Source: a virus
Direction: 5' to 3' (one strand)
Length of the DNA stretch: 49,171 nucleotides
Virus record (IMG/VR): IMGVR_UViG_3300045581_000655
Location: 1 to 49,171 of that record
Each line of letters begins with the position of its first letter. Positions within the stretch are counted from its first letter, which is position 1. The position numbers were made by a program, and so were the translations under genes. This document shows positions 1 through 10,301 of this stretch, in pieces. The notes below the pieces were generated by a model. It had not been told where the DNA came from and ran no database searches. It saw only the letters and a list, made by a program, of their open reading frames with translations.

Positions 1-3000
1 GTACTCAAAAATGTAGGATCCCACTGGAAGTTCTGCTACATTACTTTCTATAACCCATACAGCAAGGTCTTTTGGCAATTGTGTTTCGTTGTAATCACCT
101 ATATAAAATATTACGTTGTCACCGGTTCCATCAACAAAAAATTCACGTACACGCAACAGTTTTGATTCAGCCTTGGCAGTAGCTGTAACTTTCTTAAGCG
201 GTGGCTGTTGGATGGTCACAGACGCTACCACAGACCCAACACTTTTATCTCCAGTAACTTTCCACGAGTATGGAAGTCTTCTATGTCTCAGTGCTTCACG
301 ACCACCAGAACTGATATCAACTTCTAATTTGCCGGTGCTGGGTAATTTAATATAGGCATTTTTCTTGCCACCATTGGCTCTCCAAATTTTATCTAACGCC
401 AGTGTTTCTGCAGGAGATCGTCTTCCTTCTGCTTTGCCATGATTATTGTAACTTGCTTCAGATGCTGTTTTGATATTAAACCCGGCAGCTATGTAAACTT
501 TACTATTAGCTTGCCATTCATTATAAAGATCTAAGTTGTATTCAATATAGGTTTCGTCGTCGGGGATCTTAGGATCAAAATATTCCACATATAGTTGATC
601 ATTTGGCTCGCCTTCAAAGGTCATCATCACTGGTACATCTTCTTTTGCGGTAATTGAAGCTGGAGTAATTTTCAATGACTTCAATGGAGCAGGCTGCTCT
701 TTGGCCGCAGGTAAACTTTCTGGTGGATTAGTAGTAACAGTGGTGGAAGACAATGTAGTCTTTTGAGCAGCTGGTAATGGCGGAGTTTCAATGAACAGCA
801 GGTATGTTACAACATTATCACTTTTATTGCCATCTGCTTGATATGTGTAAGGTAATGTAGCAGGTAATTGAAATAGCTTAGAATACTTAAAGTCAAAACT
901 TTTGGTGTCTTTAGATAATTTGGATGTAGTCACCGAGCTTCCAGTCACATCAAAACCTCTGGTATTGAGCATGTTTATCCAGTCATTTTTAGCATTCTCG
1001 GGCGACTTATATCTAGGATTAACTTTTAACTTGCCCTTTTCGCTGTAATGTTTTAATGCAAAACTTTTTCCACTTGCATATGAATAACTTTCTGTCCCGG
1101 TAGCATTTGCAGGGTTAGCATCATTATATTCTTTTTCAGCATCAGGATAAAAATTAAAATACGGATTATGGATCAATGCCAACATTCTGTAAGGATCAAT
1201 ATAGTCAGGATTGTTTTTACCTGTACTGTTGTAGTGATCTATAGCAGCTTGACTAGGAGTTTTAGTACCCCTTTTGTATTCAGCCATGGCATCGGGATAC
1301 ATAATCAGATATGGATGCATGAACTTACTGGTTTTTATATTAGATAATGCCATTGGTACAGTTTCATTTGATGATCCGACAATGTCTATACTCAATGTAA
1401 TAGGTTTTTTGGCTTCAATTAAATCTGTTATTTTTAAAATGTCATAACCATTTTTTCCATAACCTATGTCAACTACCGACGTTGGGATATCACTGGTTTT
1501 CCAAATCTTTGGATTTTTTGAATCCACTGCAGGAATATAAGTACGCCAAAATCTACCAGTTTCAACTATACCTAACTCTACCCAAGTTTTTTGCTTAGAA
1601 CCTGTGCCACCTTTTTTAATACCGATCATTATTTGTAAAGATTTATTAGTAGCATTCCAGTGCATACCTACAAATTGATAATCAGAATTAGGAATCAATG
1701 GTGATACGCTGGCGTCAATACCAACCGTGGCAGGGAACTTAGCAGCGGCTAGACTAGTTGAGGCTTTGGTTTCGTTACCCCAATTGGTAAATTCCAATGG
1801 CCATTTAGTTTCGTCGATAATCGCAGTAGGACCAACTCCACCACCCACTCCTGATTCTCTATTTAAAGTACCACCGCTATTACCACGTAATTTAGATTCT
1901 GGAAAATCTTTACTATTAGTCATGATCAACGGAATCATTACAGCATTGGCTGGTATAATATTTGGATGAAAATAACTAGTAATTACAGTTTCTTCACTGC
2001 TGCCAGCATATTTAATGGAAAAGGCTGTTCCAGTTTTTTTCTTATAAATTACTAAATCTGATTTACCGTCTACTGTTAACCCAGATCCATCAGGGGCTGT
2101 GGTGCTAGTCGCAGCCGCAGACGACGTAGCAGCGTCCGGGTCTTTGAGAGACATGTCATTTCTTAATAAACTATATCTAAATTTAACTTTTTTTCCGTTA
2201 CTGGTAGCTACATAAGCATACGGTAATAGTCTAGCACTCTCTTTACTGTTGTCCCATGTAGATTTCAAAACACCATCTTTGTTTAACCTATTATTAGGCA
2301 TGGTCTTAGTTATTGTATTGCTCTGCTTTCTAGACCCAGTTTGCCTATTTTTTGCCTCGTCGGGACTGTAATAATAACCGTTTTTATTTTTTAAACTAGT
2401 CTCTTGAGTAGCATGAAACGTTTTCGCATAGTCATCTGTGCTTTGTTTACGATCTGTTTTAGCCCATGCTTCGTCACATTCTGGATTGTATGCAAGATAA
2501 GCATTGTCGACCAAACGTTTAACACGACTAGGGCTTAGTTTGTCAGTGGGATCTTTAGTATAGTGTTTTTCACTGTAGGCTTGTGCTTCAACCGATTCTA
2601 TGTCCTTATTTGGATTTTCCTTAATAAATTCGTCATAGGCTTCATGGTAATACACCATGTAAGGATTCTTGTGTCCAGGTGCCGGAGTTACTTCTTCAAC
2701 AGAAAACGCGGCTTCAGCAGGTCCACTGAATGTGAAATCTGAGAGAGCTCCTACCTTGGCACTAAGAGTAGTTGGGGAGACCTTGAATTCTGAGGCATTA
2801 ACTGCTTTGATTTCTAGTTTTCTTGTAGGACCGTTTACGAATTCTATTGCCGAACCGTAGCCTTTGAATACTATATTATAGGTGTAAGTTCCAGGCTGAT
2901 CAACATGTGCATCCATTGGTGTAGCAAACTGTCCATTTTGATCAAGGCTCAATTCACCTTTATTTTTGTCAGGACTAAATGTACCATTGTCACTAGATAT

Positions 3001-5451
3001 GGTATAATCAAATTTGACATCAGGTGGGCCATTTCGAACTCTTACACCAAACTTCTCAAGAGTGTTAATTTGATTATCTCCGACTGTAGCAGAGCCGCCT
3101 TGATCATGTATGACTTCAAAAATTGGATCGTATTTGGTTGTATTTGCTTTTGATGCAGTATCTACCACTGTTACTATATATTCTCTTTGATCCAAATTGG
3201 TAGTAGACTGGTCTCTGGTTTTTAAAATACCTATGTAACTGTTTGAATTAAGCGTTAGTGAATAGGTATAAACACCTTTGACTCCAAAAGTACCAGTGCT
3301 AGTGTAGCTACCATTGGCATCTAAAGCCAAATCAAGCGGACCTCCCCAATTGGCTACACTGGCAGAACTGGTCCCACTTATGTTAGCCAATGGCGGACCT
3401 CCGCTTATTTTAATAGTTATCGGTTCCGCTAACGAATGCTCATGTCGATCCATTATGGATTCTTTTGGTTCAATGATCATGTCGTAGACTTTGGGTTTAA
3501 CATTAACAATATATCTACGCTCAGGCCCATCGGTAACCGTTCCGGTGAATTTGCTCAATGTTACATCGTAAGTGTATATTCCCGGTGCCGATAATTGATT
3601 TAGTTCAGCCAGTGTGACCGCGGCATAACCATTTGAATCTAACACGCCAGTCTGTGTAGGAGGAGGTTTAGCCGCATCAGCAGCAGTTTTAATTAATGCT
3701 TCAAATGAATTAGTATTACCGTCTGTTTTAAACTTATTTAAATATTCAGTCATCTTTGCCTTAGGTGGCTCAGATTTAAAATATTTGTAGTAAAGTTCAG
3801 TTACTGTAATAGCTGCTGCACCTCTAGTGGTGCCAGATAAATTTCCTTTTTGTATACTCGAACCAGTGGCGTAGCCCAGTGGTGGACTATAAGTTTTTGT
3901 AATTGTATAGGTAGCCCCTGGAGGGCCGTCCTTAAATTTTGTATCAATAGTTTCCGTATGATCATATGTTTTTTCTAGCATACCATCGATGTCTTCGGGA
4001 GTGATCTTAAACTTATATTCAAGGGCGGCAGGGGAAGCGGCCTTTACCTCCGGTATAGAGTTATCCAGCAAAGATATAGTGTCAGACGTATAAAAAGGAT
4101 TACTGGTTATATCTGTATACAATTTAACTGTAAAAGTTTCAGTGCCTTCAGTGGTTAAATCGTCCTTGGCTGTATAGGTAACAGTGGCTATGTCGGTGGT
4201 TAAAGCCTGATTGGCTGTTGATTCAAAATCACTGGCACTGGTAGATCCGTGTGCTAACTCAGCATATACAGTTCTAGACTCTCTATTCTCAAAAGTAAAT
4301 TCGATTTCAACTTTGCCAGGCTTACGTGTTCCATCTGAACCAGTGTAAAACTCATTGAAGTTTTGAGAATAGCCTGTATCGGTAGGAAACCTAATTTTGG
4401 TACTCTTTACTTTGACCGGCGGTAAAGTGGTTGTTTCACTGGTCGAAGGCGCAGCAGTGGTTGTTACAGTTATGTTAGGAGCAGCAGCCCCGGGAGTTGC
4501 ATTTACCACAATGAGAGGGCTGTCTGAACCAGGTGTACCATCTGTACCACCAGTGCCAGGTGTACCATCTGTACCACCAGTGCCAGGTGTACCGTCTGTG
4601 CCATCTTTACCATCTTTACCACTGGTGCCATCAACTCCGTCTTTGCCATCCTTGGGATATTCTATCCTACCAAACATGTCAATCATACTTAGACTATACT
4701 GAGGATTTCCACTTGTAACCAGACCAGTGGCAGTCCAAGTATAGACTCCGGGCTCGAGCCGTCCCCCATTGGTAAGATCTACTACTTTTTGTCCACGGCT
4801 ATCTAACTGTATTGTGCCATTGGTTGGGCCACTGTAAGTCACCGTGTCGTTGGCATAGCCTTTAAATACAGCTGGTATAGGTTGATTACTAACTGCGGTA
4901 CTAGGTCCAGTGATTGCCAATTCTGCTGGTAGTATGGTACAGGTTTTAGATCTGGCCAGTAGTACCCCATTGTCGTCATCGGTATACAATGTGATTTGAA
5001 ATTGCTGTGCTGTTTTAATTGGTGTGGTAATAACATGAAAGGTGCCACTGTAACCAATGGTATCAACGGTGCCATTGGTTACATCCAGACCCCCGCCGGT
5101 GAATAATGTTGTGGTGTTAGGAAAAACTGCACGCCAACGTACTTTACCAGTGACGCCAATTAAACTTGTGGTCCAATTATAGTGTATGGTGCTAGTACCC
5201 TTGATAATACACTGTCCACTGGTACAGTCCTCAGCGACTGGCATAACGGTCCACTCAGGGCCTGATATGGTTTTAACAAAACATGCTTGTTTGTCTGTGG
5301 TTCTTATGGTCCCACCTAAGATTCCGTCTTTGAAATCACTGGTGATTGGCGGAGTGTCACCTAAGCCTTTAATAGTGATTACCTGTGACGTAGCTACAAC
5401 TTCACCAGACAGTCCACCTTTCCTAAGTTTTACAACAAACTTTTTAGCCAT
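1..5451 (-). CDS. Giant modular tail-fibre/adhesin protein, 3' end cut by window edge (at least 1817 aa)
   Basis: The minus frame is open from an ATG at 5451 to the left edge; I found no stop in the part I checked codon by codon, so the C-terminus lies outside. Residues 1-70 (start MAKKFVVKLRKGG, then SQVITIKGLG) match the N-termini of the genes starting at 10268 and 19798. A beta-sandwich shared with those genes follows (about 80-180). Next come a collagen-like run of about 14 Gly-X-Y triplets (264-307), a Thr-rich linker, a Calx-beta-like domain (350-460), a DUF4214-like helical segment (about 540-590) and several Ig-like repeats. At least five Y-x-x-YPD...HY...G-x-x-EGR-type modules lie in Ig loops. 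The start is two bases after the upstream stop and has no clear Shine-Dalgarno. It is probably a host-binding virion fibre; receptor unknown. Structure is clear, function inferred. Confidence 0.85.
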   Translation of the reverse strand, partial: MAKKFVVKLRKGGLSGEVVATSQVITIKGLGDTPPITSDFKDGILGGTIRTTDKQACFVKTISGPEWTVMPVAEDCTSGQCIIKGTSTIHYNWTTSLIGVTGKVRWRAVFPNTTTLFTGGGLDVTNGTVDTIGYSGTFHVITTPIKTAQQFQITLYTDDDNGVLLARSKTCTILPAELAITGPSTAVSNQPIPAVFKGYANDTVTYSGPTNGTIQLDSRGQKVVDLTNGGRLEPGVYTWTATGLVTSGNPQYSLSMIDMFGRIEYPKDGKDGVDGTSGKDGKDGTDGTPGTGGTDGTPGTGGTDGTPGSDSPLIVVNATPGAAAPNITVTTTAAPSTSETTTLPPVKVKSTKIRFPTDTGYSQNFNEFYTGSDGTRKPGKVEIEFTFENRESRTVYAELAHGSTSASDFESTANQALTTDIATVTYTAKDDLTTEGTETFTVKLYTDITSNPFYTSDTISLLDNSIPEVKAASPAALEYKFKITPEDIDGMLEKTYDHTETIDTKFKDGPPGATYTITKTYSPPLGYATGSSIQKGNLSGTTRGAAAITVTELYYKYFKSEPPKAKMTEYLNKFKTDGNTNSFEALIKTAADAAKPPPTQTGVLDSNGYAAVTLAELNQLSAPGIYTYDVTLSKFTGTVTDGPERRYIVNVKPKVYDMIIEPKESIMDRHEHSLAEPITIKISGGPPLANISGTSSASVANWGGPLDLALDANGSYTSTGTFGVKGVYTYSLTLNSNSYIGILKTRDQSTTNLDQREYIVTVVDTASKANTTKYDPIFEVIHDQGGSATVGDNQINTLEKFGVRVRNGPPDVKFDYTISSDNGTFSPDKNKGELSLDQNGQFATPMDAHVDQPGTYTYNIVFKGYGSAIEFVNGPTRKLEIKAVNASEFKVSPTTLSAKVGALSDFTFSGPAEAAFSVEEVTPAPGHKNPYMVYYHEAYDEFIKENPNKDIESVEAQAYSEKHYTKDPTDKLSPSRVKRLVDNAYLAYNPECDEAWAKTDRKQSTDDYAKTFHATQETSLKNKNGYYYSPDEAKNRQTGSRKQSNTITKTMPNNRLNKDGVLKSTWDNSKESARLLPYAYVATSNGKKVKFRYSLLRNDMSLKDPDAATSSAAATSTTAPDGSGLTVDGKSDLVIYKKKTGTAFSIKYAGSSEETVITSYFHPNIIPANAVMIPLIMTNSKDFPESKLRGNSGGTLNRESGVGGGVGPTAIIDETKWPLEFTNWGNETKASTSLAAAKFPATVGIDASVSPLIPNSDYQFVGMHWNATNKSLQIMIGIKKGGTGSKQKTWVELGIVETGRFWRTYIPAVDSKNPKIWKTSDIPTSVVDIGYGKNGYDILKITDLIEAKKPITLSIDIVGSSNETVPMALSNIKTSKFMHPYLIMYPDAMAEYKRGTKTPSQAAIDHYNSTGKNNPDYIDPYRMLALIHNPYFNFYPDAEKEYNDANPANATGTESYSYASGKSFALKHYSEKGKLKVNPRYKSPENAKNDWINMLNTRGFDVTGSSVTTSKLSKDTKSFDFKYSKLFQLPATLPYTYQADGNKSDNVVTYLLFIETPPLPAAQKTTLSSTTVTTNPPESLPAAKEQPAPLKSLKITPASITAKEDVPVMMTFEGEPNDQLYVEYFDPKIPDDETYIEYNLDLYNEWQANSKVYIAAGFNIKTASEASYNNHGKAEGRRSPAETLALDKIWRANGGKKNAYIKLPSTGKLEVDISSGGREALRHRRLPYSWKVTGDKSVGSVVASVTIQQPPLKKVTATAKAESKLLRVREFFVDGTGDNVIFYIGDYNETQLPKDLAVWVIESNVAELPVGSYIFEY
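4531..4602 (-). repeat. 27-bp tandem repeat encoding collagen-like Gly-X-Y triplets
   Basis: Two identical 27-base units (4531-4557 and 4558-4584) are followed by a partial third. They encode GTDGTPGTG on the minus strand and lie inside a run of about 14 Gly-X-Y triplets extending to about 4660. The unit length keeps the reading frame. Confidence 0.85.
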
Positions 5452-5453
5452 TA

Positions 5454-8400
5454 TTAATTGGGATGAATTTTGCCATTCACTGCAATACTACAAGTTTTTA
5501 GAACTTTATCATCTTTATCGATAATTTCTAAACGTGCGGTTCCAGAGTAATTAGGATAAGAGTTGGTTTGAGGTGCACCTGGGCAGTAGTAATTTACTGT
5601 GGTATTATTATAAAATGTGGCTACCACTGACCTACCTAAAGTTGTACTAGATACATTATTACTACCACGCCAGGGATGACCGGTGGTGCTACTCGACGGT
5701 ATCCCTGACCTTCCTGGCGTCGATCCTGAAAAGGACACACCGCCACCAGGAACGAATTGTCTAACCGCAGTTAGAGTTGCATTGTCGGATCCAATCGTAA
5801 TTCCTCCGGTGGCGAAATTTGTTGAAGGACTACTGGAAGACCAGCTAGATGACCTCCCAGGAGTACCTGGTATAGCAGGATAAGTGAACGTTCCTGTTAA
5901 AGGTGTAAAACGCATTCTGTACATACTGGCTATGTTATTACCAGCAGCTTTACCATCTATTTTACACCATAGAAAATCTGCTTGTGTGACTTGACCGTCC
6001 TTGCCCCATTCCATTCTTCCATCACCGAATATTTTTATATAAACATTTTTATAATCGCCACCGCTGGACCAATATCCATTTAGACTGATCCCACCCGGTA
6101 AATCTACAGTAACATTAATTGCAGGATCACCTATTGGCACTGCATTAATTCCTTCTAATGTCACTGGTGGGAATTCAGGCAATAATCCCCAATCTGTTGG
6201 TGCTGCAATAGAATTGGTCCAGTAAACAGAGATAGCTCCGTTTCTACCATTGCCCCCTTGATCGGTGCCTCCGTGACCATAAAAATCTCTGTGTCCTATA
6301 TAATCATTTGGTGAGATAGTGCCTACTTTGCCTGCCAGATATTCTTTTGCTTGCCAGACTAAACCAGCATTAATAAGAGCTGTTCCTGATGTTCCTGCAC
6401 GACCGTCACTGACTGAATCACTTCCCCCAGCTCCGCCGGATACTCCAGTTTTTACACCAGCAGTGGCCGCAGCATCGGCGGTACTAATGTAACCTTGTCC
6501 GCTACCACCACCGCCACCTCCATCTACTGATGCAGTTTGACCAGCTTCACCACTGGATCTTAAAGTGACCGGAAGTGTTCCGCTCCCGGTAGCCGCCGCC
6601 GCGGTATATGATCCGTCTGATTGCTGAGTAACTTCTTTATAAACTGGAATTAAACTACTACCAGTGATACCACCACCACCATGGTTAGCAGGCTCTGTTA
6701 AATTGTTTGGAATCCAGCTTGCTCCGCCACCACCACCACCACCGCCGGCAGCAGCTATCGATATCTCTTGACCAGAAATTAAACGTACCGCAAGTAATGA
6801 GGATCCACCACCGCCACCACCACCACCTGAGGATCCAACACCTCCTGCTGCACCACCATCGCCGCCGGTGCCATGTGACGTAGCCGAGTAAGGTAAAGTA
6901 AATCCTGAGCCACCTCTGCCCCCAGCTGCACCACTGGAGCTACCATTTCCGCCACCACCACCTCTACCAACGGCTCCAATTAATTTCTTAGTGGCTGTGG
7001 ATGTTATTTTCACTATGCCACGTAAGGCCGCTGCTGAGCCACCGCGACCTCCGGTTCTTCCACGCGGTGTTTGAGCTGGCAGTGCGTGAGTTCCAAACCA
7101 AATACTATTTGCTGTGTCCTGTATAGTACAACCCAATGATCCAGGTCCACCGGTGTTAATACCAACCAATTTAATTTGGTGTACTCCGGCCGTTAAATTA
7201 ATATCTTTTTCATACGCAGTCATAGGTGCACTATAATTCGTTATCGCCGTCACCACTTCGTTACCATCTATGTAAACAGAGCCTCCGTTGTCACACATAA
7301 ATCTAATTTTATAACTTCCCGTCGTTGCTAAAGTAAAATTATAAGTCCTTTCAAAACTTGCACTATTGATATCTGTGTTCCAAATACCATAAATGTTTAA
7401 CCATCCTTGCCCCCAAGAAGGTAGTATCTGCACACTATTATAAGCAGAATTTTGTGCTGATATCACCGGGGTAAGAGTCGCTAACGATTCGAAATCGGAA
7501 CCGCCACCGCCACCGCCACCGCCTAACATTTTGAACATTACCCAAACCGATCCAGTCGGAAGTTCTGCGCCGCCTAGCATATCTTCGAGCCTAGCTTCAG
7601 ATCCAAAAGCACCTTGGTATAACAAAGCGGTACCAGTTTGTACAACTAAATCGGCGCCGACAACAGATAGTTCGGCCGAGCCGCTGCTTTTATCACCAAA
7701 AAAGTAATATCTATTGTCGGCGCCCGGAGTCAACGACAAGATACCATCACCTATTAAATCCGTGCTCAGATATCCGTCACTCCGTGTAATACGGAATCTA
7801 CGTGCCTGATTAGTACCGTCAACATTAGTTACAGGTGTAGGTATCCCATCTTGACCTTTAGTAATTTTATATACAGTGACTAATTCATCTTGCTTGCCTT
7901 TAATAGTTATAGGCACGCTTTCGACCTGACTGGTCTGTGGACCAAAAACTTGAATGCCATCTCCAAAACTTACTTTAAAATCGTGTACTACCTGCTGTTG
8001 TCTACCACGTACTTGTAACACAATAGGATTAACCATAGAATATCTATAAGTTCCAATTGGTACTGTAACTTCACCGTAATCAACTGATGAGTTAGGTTTA
8101 ACCAGCGCAGCCGTTTGTATCGTTTGAGTAGGCGGGAGGTCTGTGGTCAAATATTTTTCTGCGTCAGTGGGGCTAACACGCCCTTCTTTGCTGCCTATTT
8201 CTGTGTAATGTTTGTTGGCATAATTGACCGGTGTGGTAATGATAAATTGTGACCTAAACGCTTCTCTAACATCAGGATATAAACTAAAATAAGCATGATC
8301 ACTGGTGCTGGTAAATGTAATTGGGTCTCTAGTAATATTAATAACATCGCCCACCGATGATCTAACCACAATGGAATACGTTTGGTTTGGTAATGTATAC

Positions 8401-10268
8401 TCTTCACCAATTACACGCAGACCTTGAGCTGCAATTACTTTTAGAGAATGGCTGGTATATAAGGTTCCGCCGGCATTAACTACGTCAGATCTAGCACTGT
8501 CAAAATTAAATGTGTAATCACCAGCTGGTAATGCAGCACTTAACAACGGATTCAGATCTACAGTTAACACTCCGGAACCAGGCACAATAGGCAATAATTT
8601 TCCGCTGCCTGGAAGATTAGTACCAAAGACTTTGATAGTATCGTCAGTGGCCAATGAGTAAATAGTCATTTCAATTGGTTTACCACTCTCTACTACGTCT
8701 GGTCCTTCAACTTTCATCACAAACTGTTTAGTCACTGTGACTTGAAGTTCTTTTGTAGTTTTTAAATCCACGCTGGTAAAAACAAATTTGTAAGGACTAG
8801 TTCTACCTAATAGTCCGGTAGTAATTTGTTCCACTATACGACCATCACCGTTGCCAATGTCGGTGACGCTGGGTATAGTACCGCTTAATGTACGGTTAAA
8901 TTCTATGTCAATTGCAGATCTACTAAGATATCCTAGCTTGCTGCCAAATTCTGTATGATAATTATCAATCCAGGTATTAATAGTGCCAGCGTTTGTGCCG
9001 CTGGCTAATGCCGCTGTCCATGCTGCACGAGCATTAGGATAATAATCTAAATAGGCACTGTCAATGGTAGGTTTACTGAGATACCAATTAACAACGTCAT
9101 TGGCTTTACTGGTAACAGTAACTGAGTACGGTGTGTTCTGTGTAACAGTGCTGGCGCCAGACACATCAAATTGTTTAAGAGCTTCAACTTTAACATTGTA
9201 TGTTAAACGATTAGTTGATATTGACCCATTAAAAACAAAAGTAGCCAAAGAACCTACTACCAATGTAGAACTTTGGGTAGCACTTAAAAGTTGTATTGGT
9301 TCAACTTGGTCACTGCCTAAATTAGTCGGCAACGATGCATTATTAAATGAACTTGTTGCTATTCCTGGGTGATTATAAAATACATTTTCGTTAGGTGCAC
9401 CACGTAGTGTAACAACCAATGGGTTTCCGGCTGCTACCATACCTGGAGGATCTGTGGCGAAACTTAACAGGTAATATCCTTCTGAGGTTATAGTTACTGT
9501 TTTATTAACAGGATCTGCTGTTAAGTTTCCATCAAATGTATAACCATAATTACCCGGCGTAGATTCTCTACCTCCTCTGATATCACTGATACTCATGGTA
9601 CCAGTTGAATCTAATATAACATTGCCAGTTATACCTGCTGCTTCGCTTCCGGCCGCCCCAGTATAGGTAACAAACTCTCCAGGGTAACCTTTTATGGTTA
9701 AAGGAATCGGAGTTCTAAATGCCACTGTGCTTGGCATGTCCACTGTCAATCTCTTGGCAATAATTCTAATTTTCCCAGATCTGGCCAGCTCATTGGCGAT
9801 ATTAAATTCACCGTTCCATAGTGTGATTTCAACTTCTCTGTCCACATCAACTGGACTGGTACTTACTCTGAAAGTACCTGTTAAACCAGTGGAGGGTATT
9901 GAACCAGGACTATATTTGGCTGTTAATCCGTTGCCTGTGTATAAGATTTTTTGATTAACATTAACTGCATACCATTTAAGTACTGACGTAGTATTAGCGA
10001 CATTAACTGCCCAATTGAGCACAATGTCAGAACCGGCTTCAACCTGATACTTGACTGGAGTTAAAATCCACGTTGGTGATCTTAGTTCTTTGTAAAAACC
10101 ACCTTTTTGGGCACTGGTATTAACTTGCCCAGTAAGTGCGTTATCAGCGAAATCACTGGCAGCGATGGGTCCAGAACCTAATCCGTCTATGGTGATTATT
10201 TGACTGTTGGCTACAAGAGTCCTACCTACACCATCTTTCCATAATCTAACTATAATTTTTTTGGCCAT
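5454..10268 (-). CDS. Ig-repeat tail fibre/adhesin with PA14-like and glycine-rich domains (1604 aa)
   Basis: The N-terminus (MAKKIIVRL, SQIITIDGLG) is paralogous to those of the genes starting at 5451 and 19798, and the same beta-sandwich follows (about 75-175, ending LARSGKIRI). Ig-like repeats then run to about residue 880. Two carry an inserted Y-x-x-YP...HY...GS module (SAYLDYYPNARAAW near 9060 and HAYFSLYPDVREAF near 8300). Residues about 913-1350 form a glycine-rich domain with an embedded PA14-like beta-sandwich (about 945-1048, containing SVYIDGNEV). The C-terminal 250 residues are Ser/Gly-rich beta structure ending in NGKIHPN and are not recognised. A 33-base gap with an AATAAATA box precedes the gene; no good Shine-Dalgarno is visible. 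It is a probable distal receptor-binding fibre. The glycine-rich part resembles the polyglycine-helix fold of T-even gp38 adhesins, which is inference. Confidence 0.85.
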   Translation of the reverse strand: MAKKIIVRLWKDGVGRTLVANSQIITIDGLGSGPIAASDFADNALTGQVNTSAQKGGFYKELRSPTWILTPVKYQVEAGSDIVLNWAVNVANTTSVLKWYAVNVNQKILYTGNGLTAKYSPGSIPSTGLTGTFRVSTSPVDVDREVEITLWNGEFNIANELARSGKIRIIAKRLTVDMPSTVAFRTPIPLTIKGYPGEFVTYTGAAGSEAAGITGNVILDSTGTMSISDIRGGRESTPGNYGYTFDGNLTADPVNKTVTITSEGYYLLSFATDPPGMVAAGNPLVVTLRGAPNENVFYNHPGIATSSFNNASLPTNLGSDQVEPIQLLSATQSSTLVVGSLATFVFNGSISTNRLTYNVKVEALKQFDVSGASTVTQNTPYSVTVTSKANDVVNWYLSKPTIDSAYLDYYPNARAAWTAALASGTNAGTINTWIDNYHTEFGSKLGYLSRSAIDIEFNRTLSGTIPSVTDIGNGDGRIVEQITTGLLGRTSPYKFVFTSVDLKTTKELQVTVTKQFVMKVEGPDVVESGKPIEMTIYSLATDDTIKVFGTNLPGSGKLLPIVPGSGVLTVDLNPLLSAALPAGDYTFNFDSARSDVVNAGGTLYTSHSLKVIAAQGLRVIGEEYTLPNQTYSIVVRSSVGDVINITRDPITFTSTSDHAYFSLYPDVREAFRSQFIITTPVNYANKHYTEIGSKEGRVSPTDAEKYLTTDLPPTQTIQTAALVKPNSSVDYGEVTVPIGTYRYSMVNPIVLQVRGRQQQVVHDFKVSFGDGIQVFGPQTSQVESVPITIKGKQDELVTVYKITKGQDGIPTPVTNVDGTNQARRFRITRSDGYLSTDLIGDGILSLTPGADNRYYFFGDKSSGSAELSVVGADLVVQTGTALLYQGAFGSEARLEDMLGGAELPTGSVWVMFKMLGGGGGGGGSDFESLATLTPVISAQNSAYNSVQILPSWGQGWLNIYGIWNTDINSASFERTYNFTLATTGSYKIRFMCDNGGSVYIDGNEVVTAITNYSAPMTAYEKDINLTAGVHQIKLVGINTGGPGSLGCTIQDTANSIWFGTHALPAQTPRGRTGGRGGSAAALRGIVKITSTATKKLIGAVGRGGGGGNGSSSGAAGGRGGSGFTLPYSATSHGTGGDGGAAGGVGSSGGGGGGGGSSLLAVRLISGQEISIAAAGGGGGGGGASWIPNNLTEPANHGGGGITGSSLIPVYKEVTQQSDGSYTAAAATGSGTLPVTLRSSGEAGQTASVDGGGGGGSGQGYISTADAAATAGVKTGVSGGAGGSDSVSDGRAGTSGTALINAGLVWQAKEYLAGKVGTISPNDYIGHRDFYGHGGTDQGGNGRNGAISVYWTNSIAAPTDWGLLPEFPPVTLEGINAVPIGDPAINVTVDLPGGISLNGYWSSGGDYKNVYIKIFGDGRMEWGKDGQVTQADFLWCKIDGKAAGNNIASMYRMRFTPLTGTFTYPAIPGTPGRSSSWSSSSPSTNFATGGITIGSDNATLTAVRQFVPGGGVSFSGSTPGRSGIPSSSTTGHPWRGSNNVSSTTLGRSVVATFYNNTTVNYYCPGAPQTNSYPNYSGTARLEIIDKDDKVLKTCSIAVNGKIHPN
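6215..7530 (-). other. Glycine-rich domain with embedded PA14-like sandwich in the 1604-residue fibre
   Basis: A run of eight glycines opens the domain near 7500-7530. The PA14-like part (about 7120-7430) has YGIWNTDI, then SYKIRFMCDNGGSVYIDG and GVHQIKLVG, and ends at GCTIQD. Gly-rich segments then continue to AISVYW near 6220. The same arrangement occurs in the 2268-residue adhesin. Confidence 0.7.
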
Positions 10269-10273
10269 AAACT

Positions 10274-10281
10274 TATTTATT
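10274..10281 (-). promoter_or_regulatory. Candidate late promoter box before the 1604-aa fibre gene
   Basis: The minus strand reads AATAAATA, 6-13 bases before the start codon within a 33-base gap. It is very close to the ATG, so a transcript from it would have almost no leader. Confidence 0.25.
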
Positions 10282-10301
10282 ATTAAAGTTAAATGCTATT
10301 T

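Noticed and set aside
4531-4602. CRISPR-like direct repeats
   Set aside because: Units are contiguous, in frame and have no spacers; they encode collagen-like triplets.
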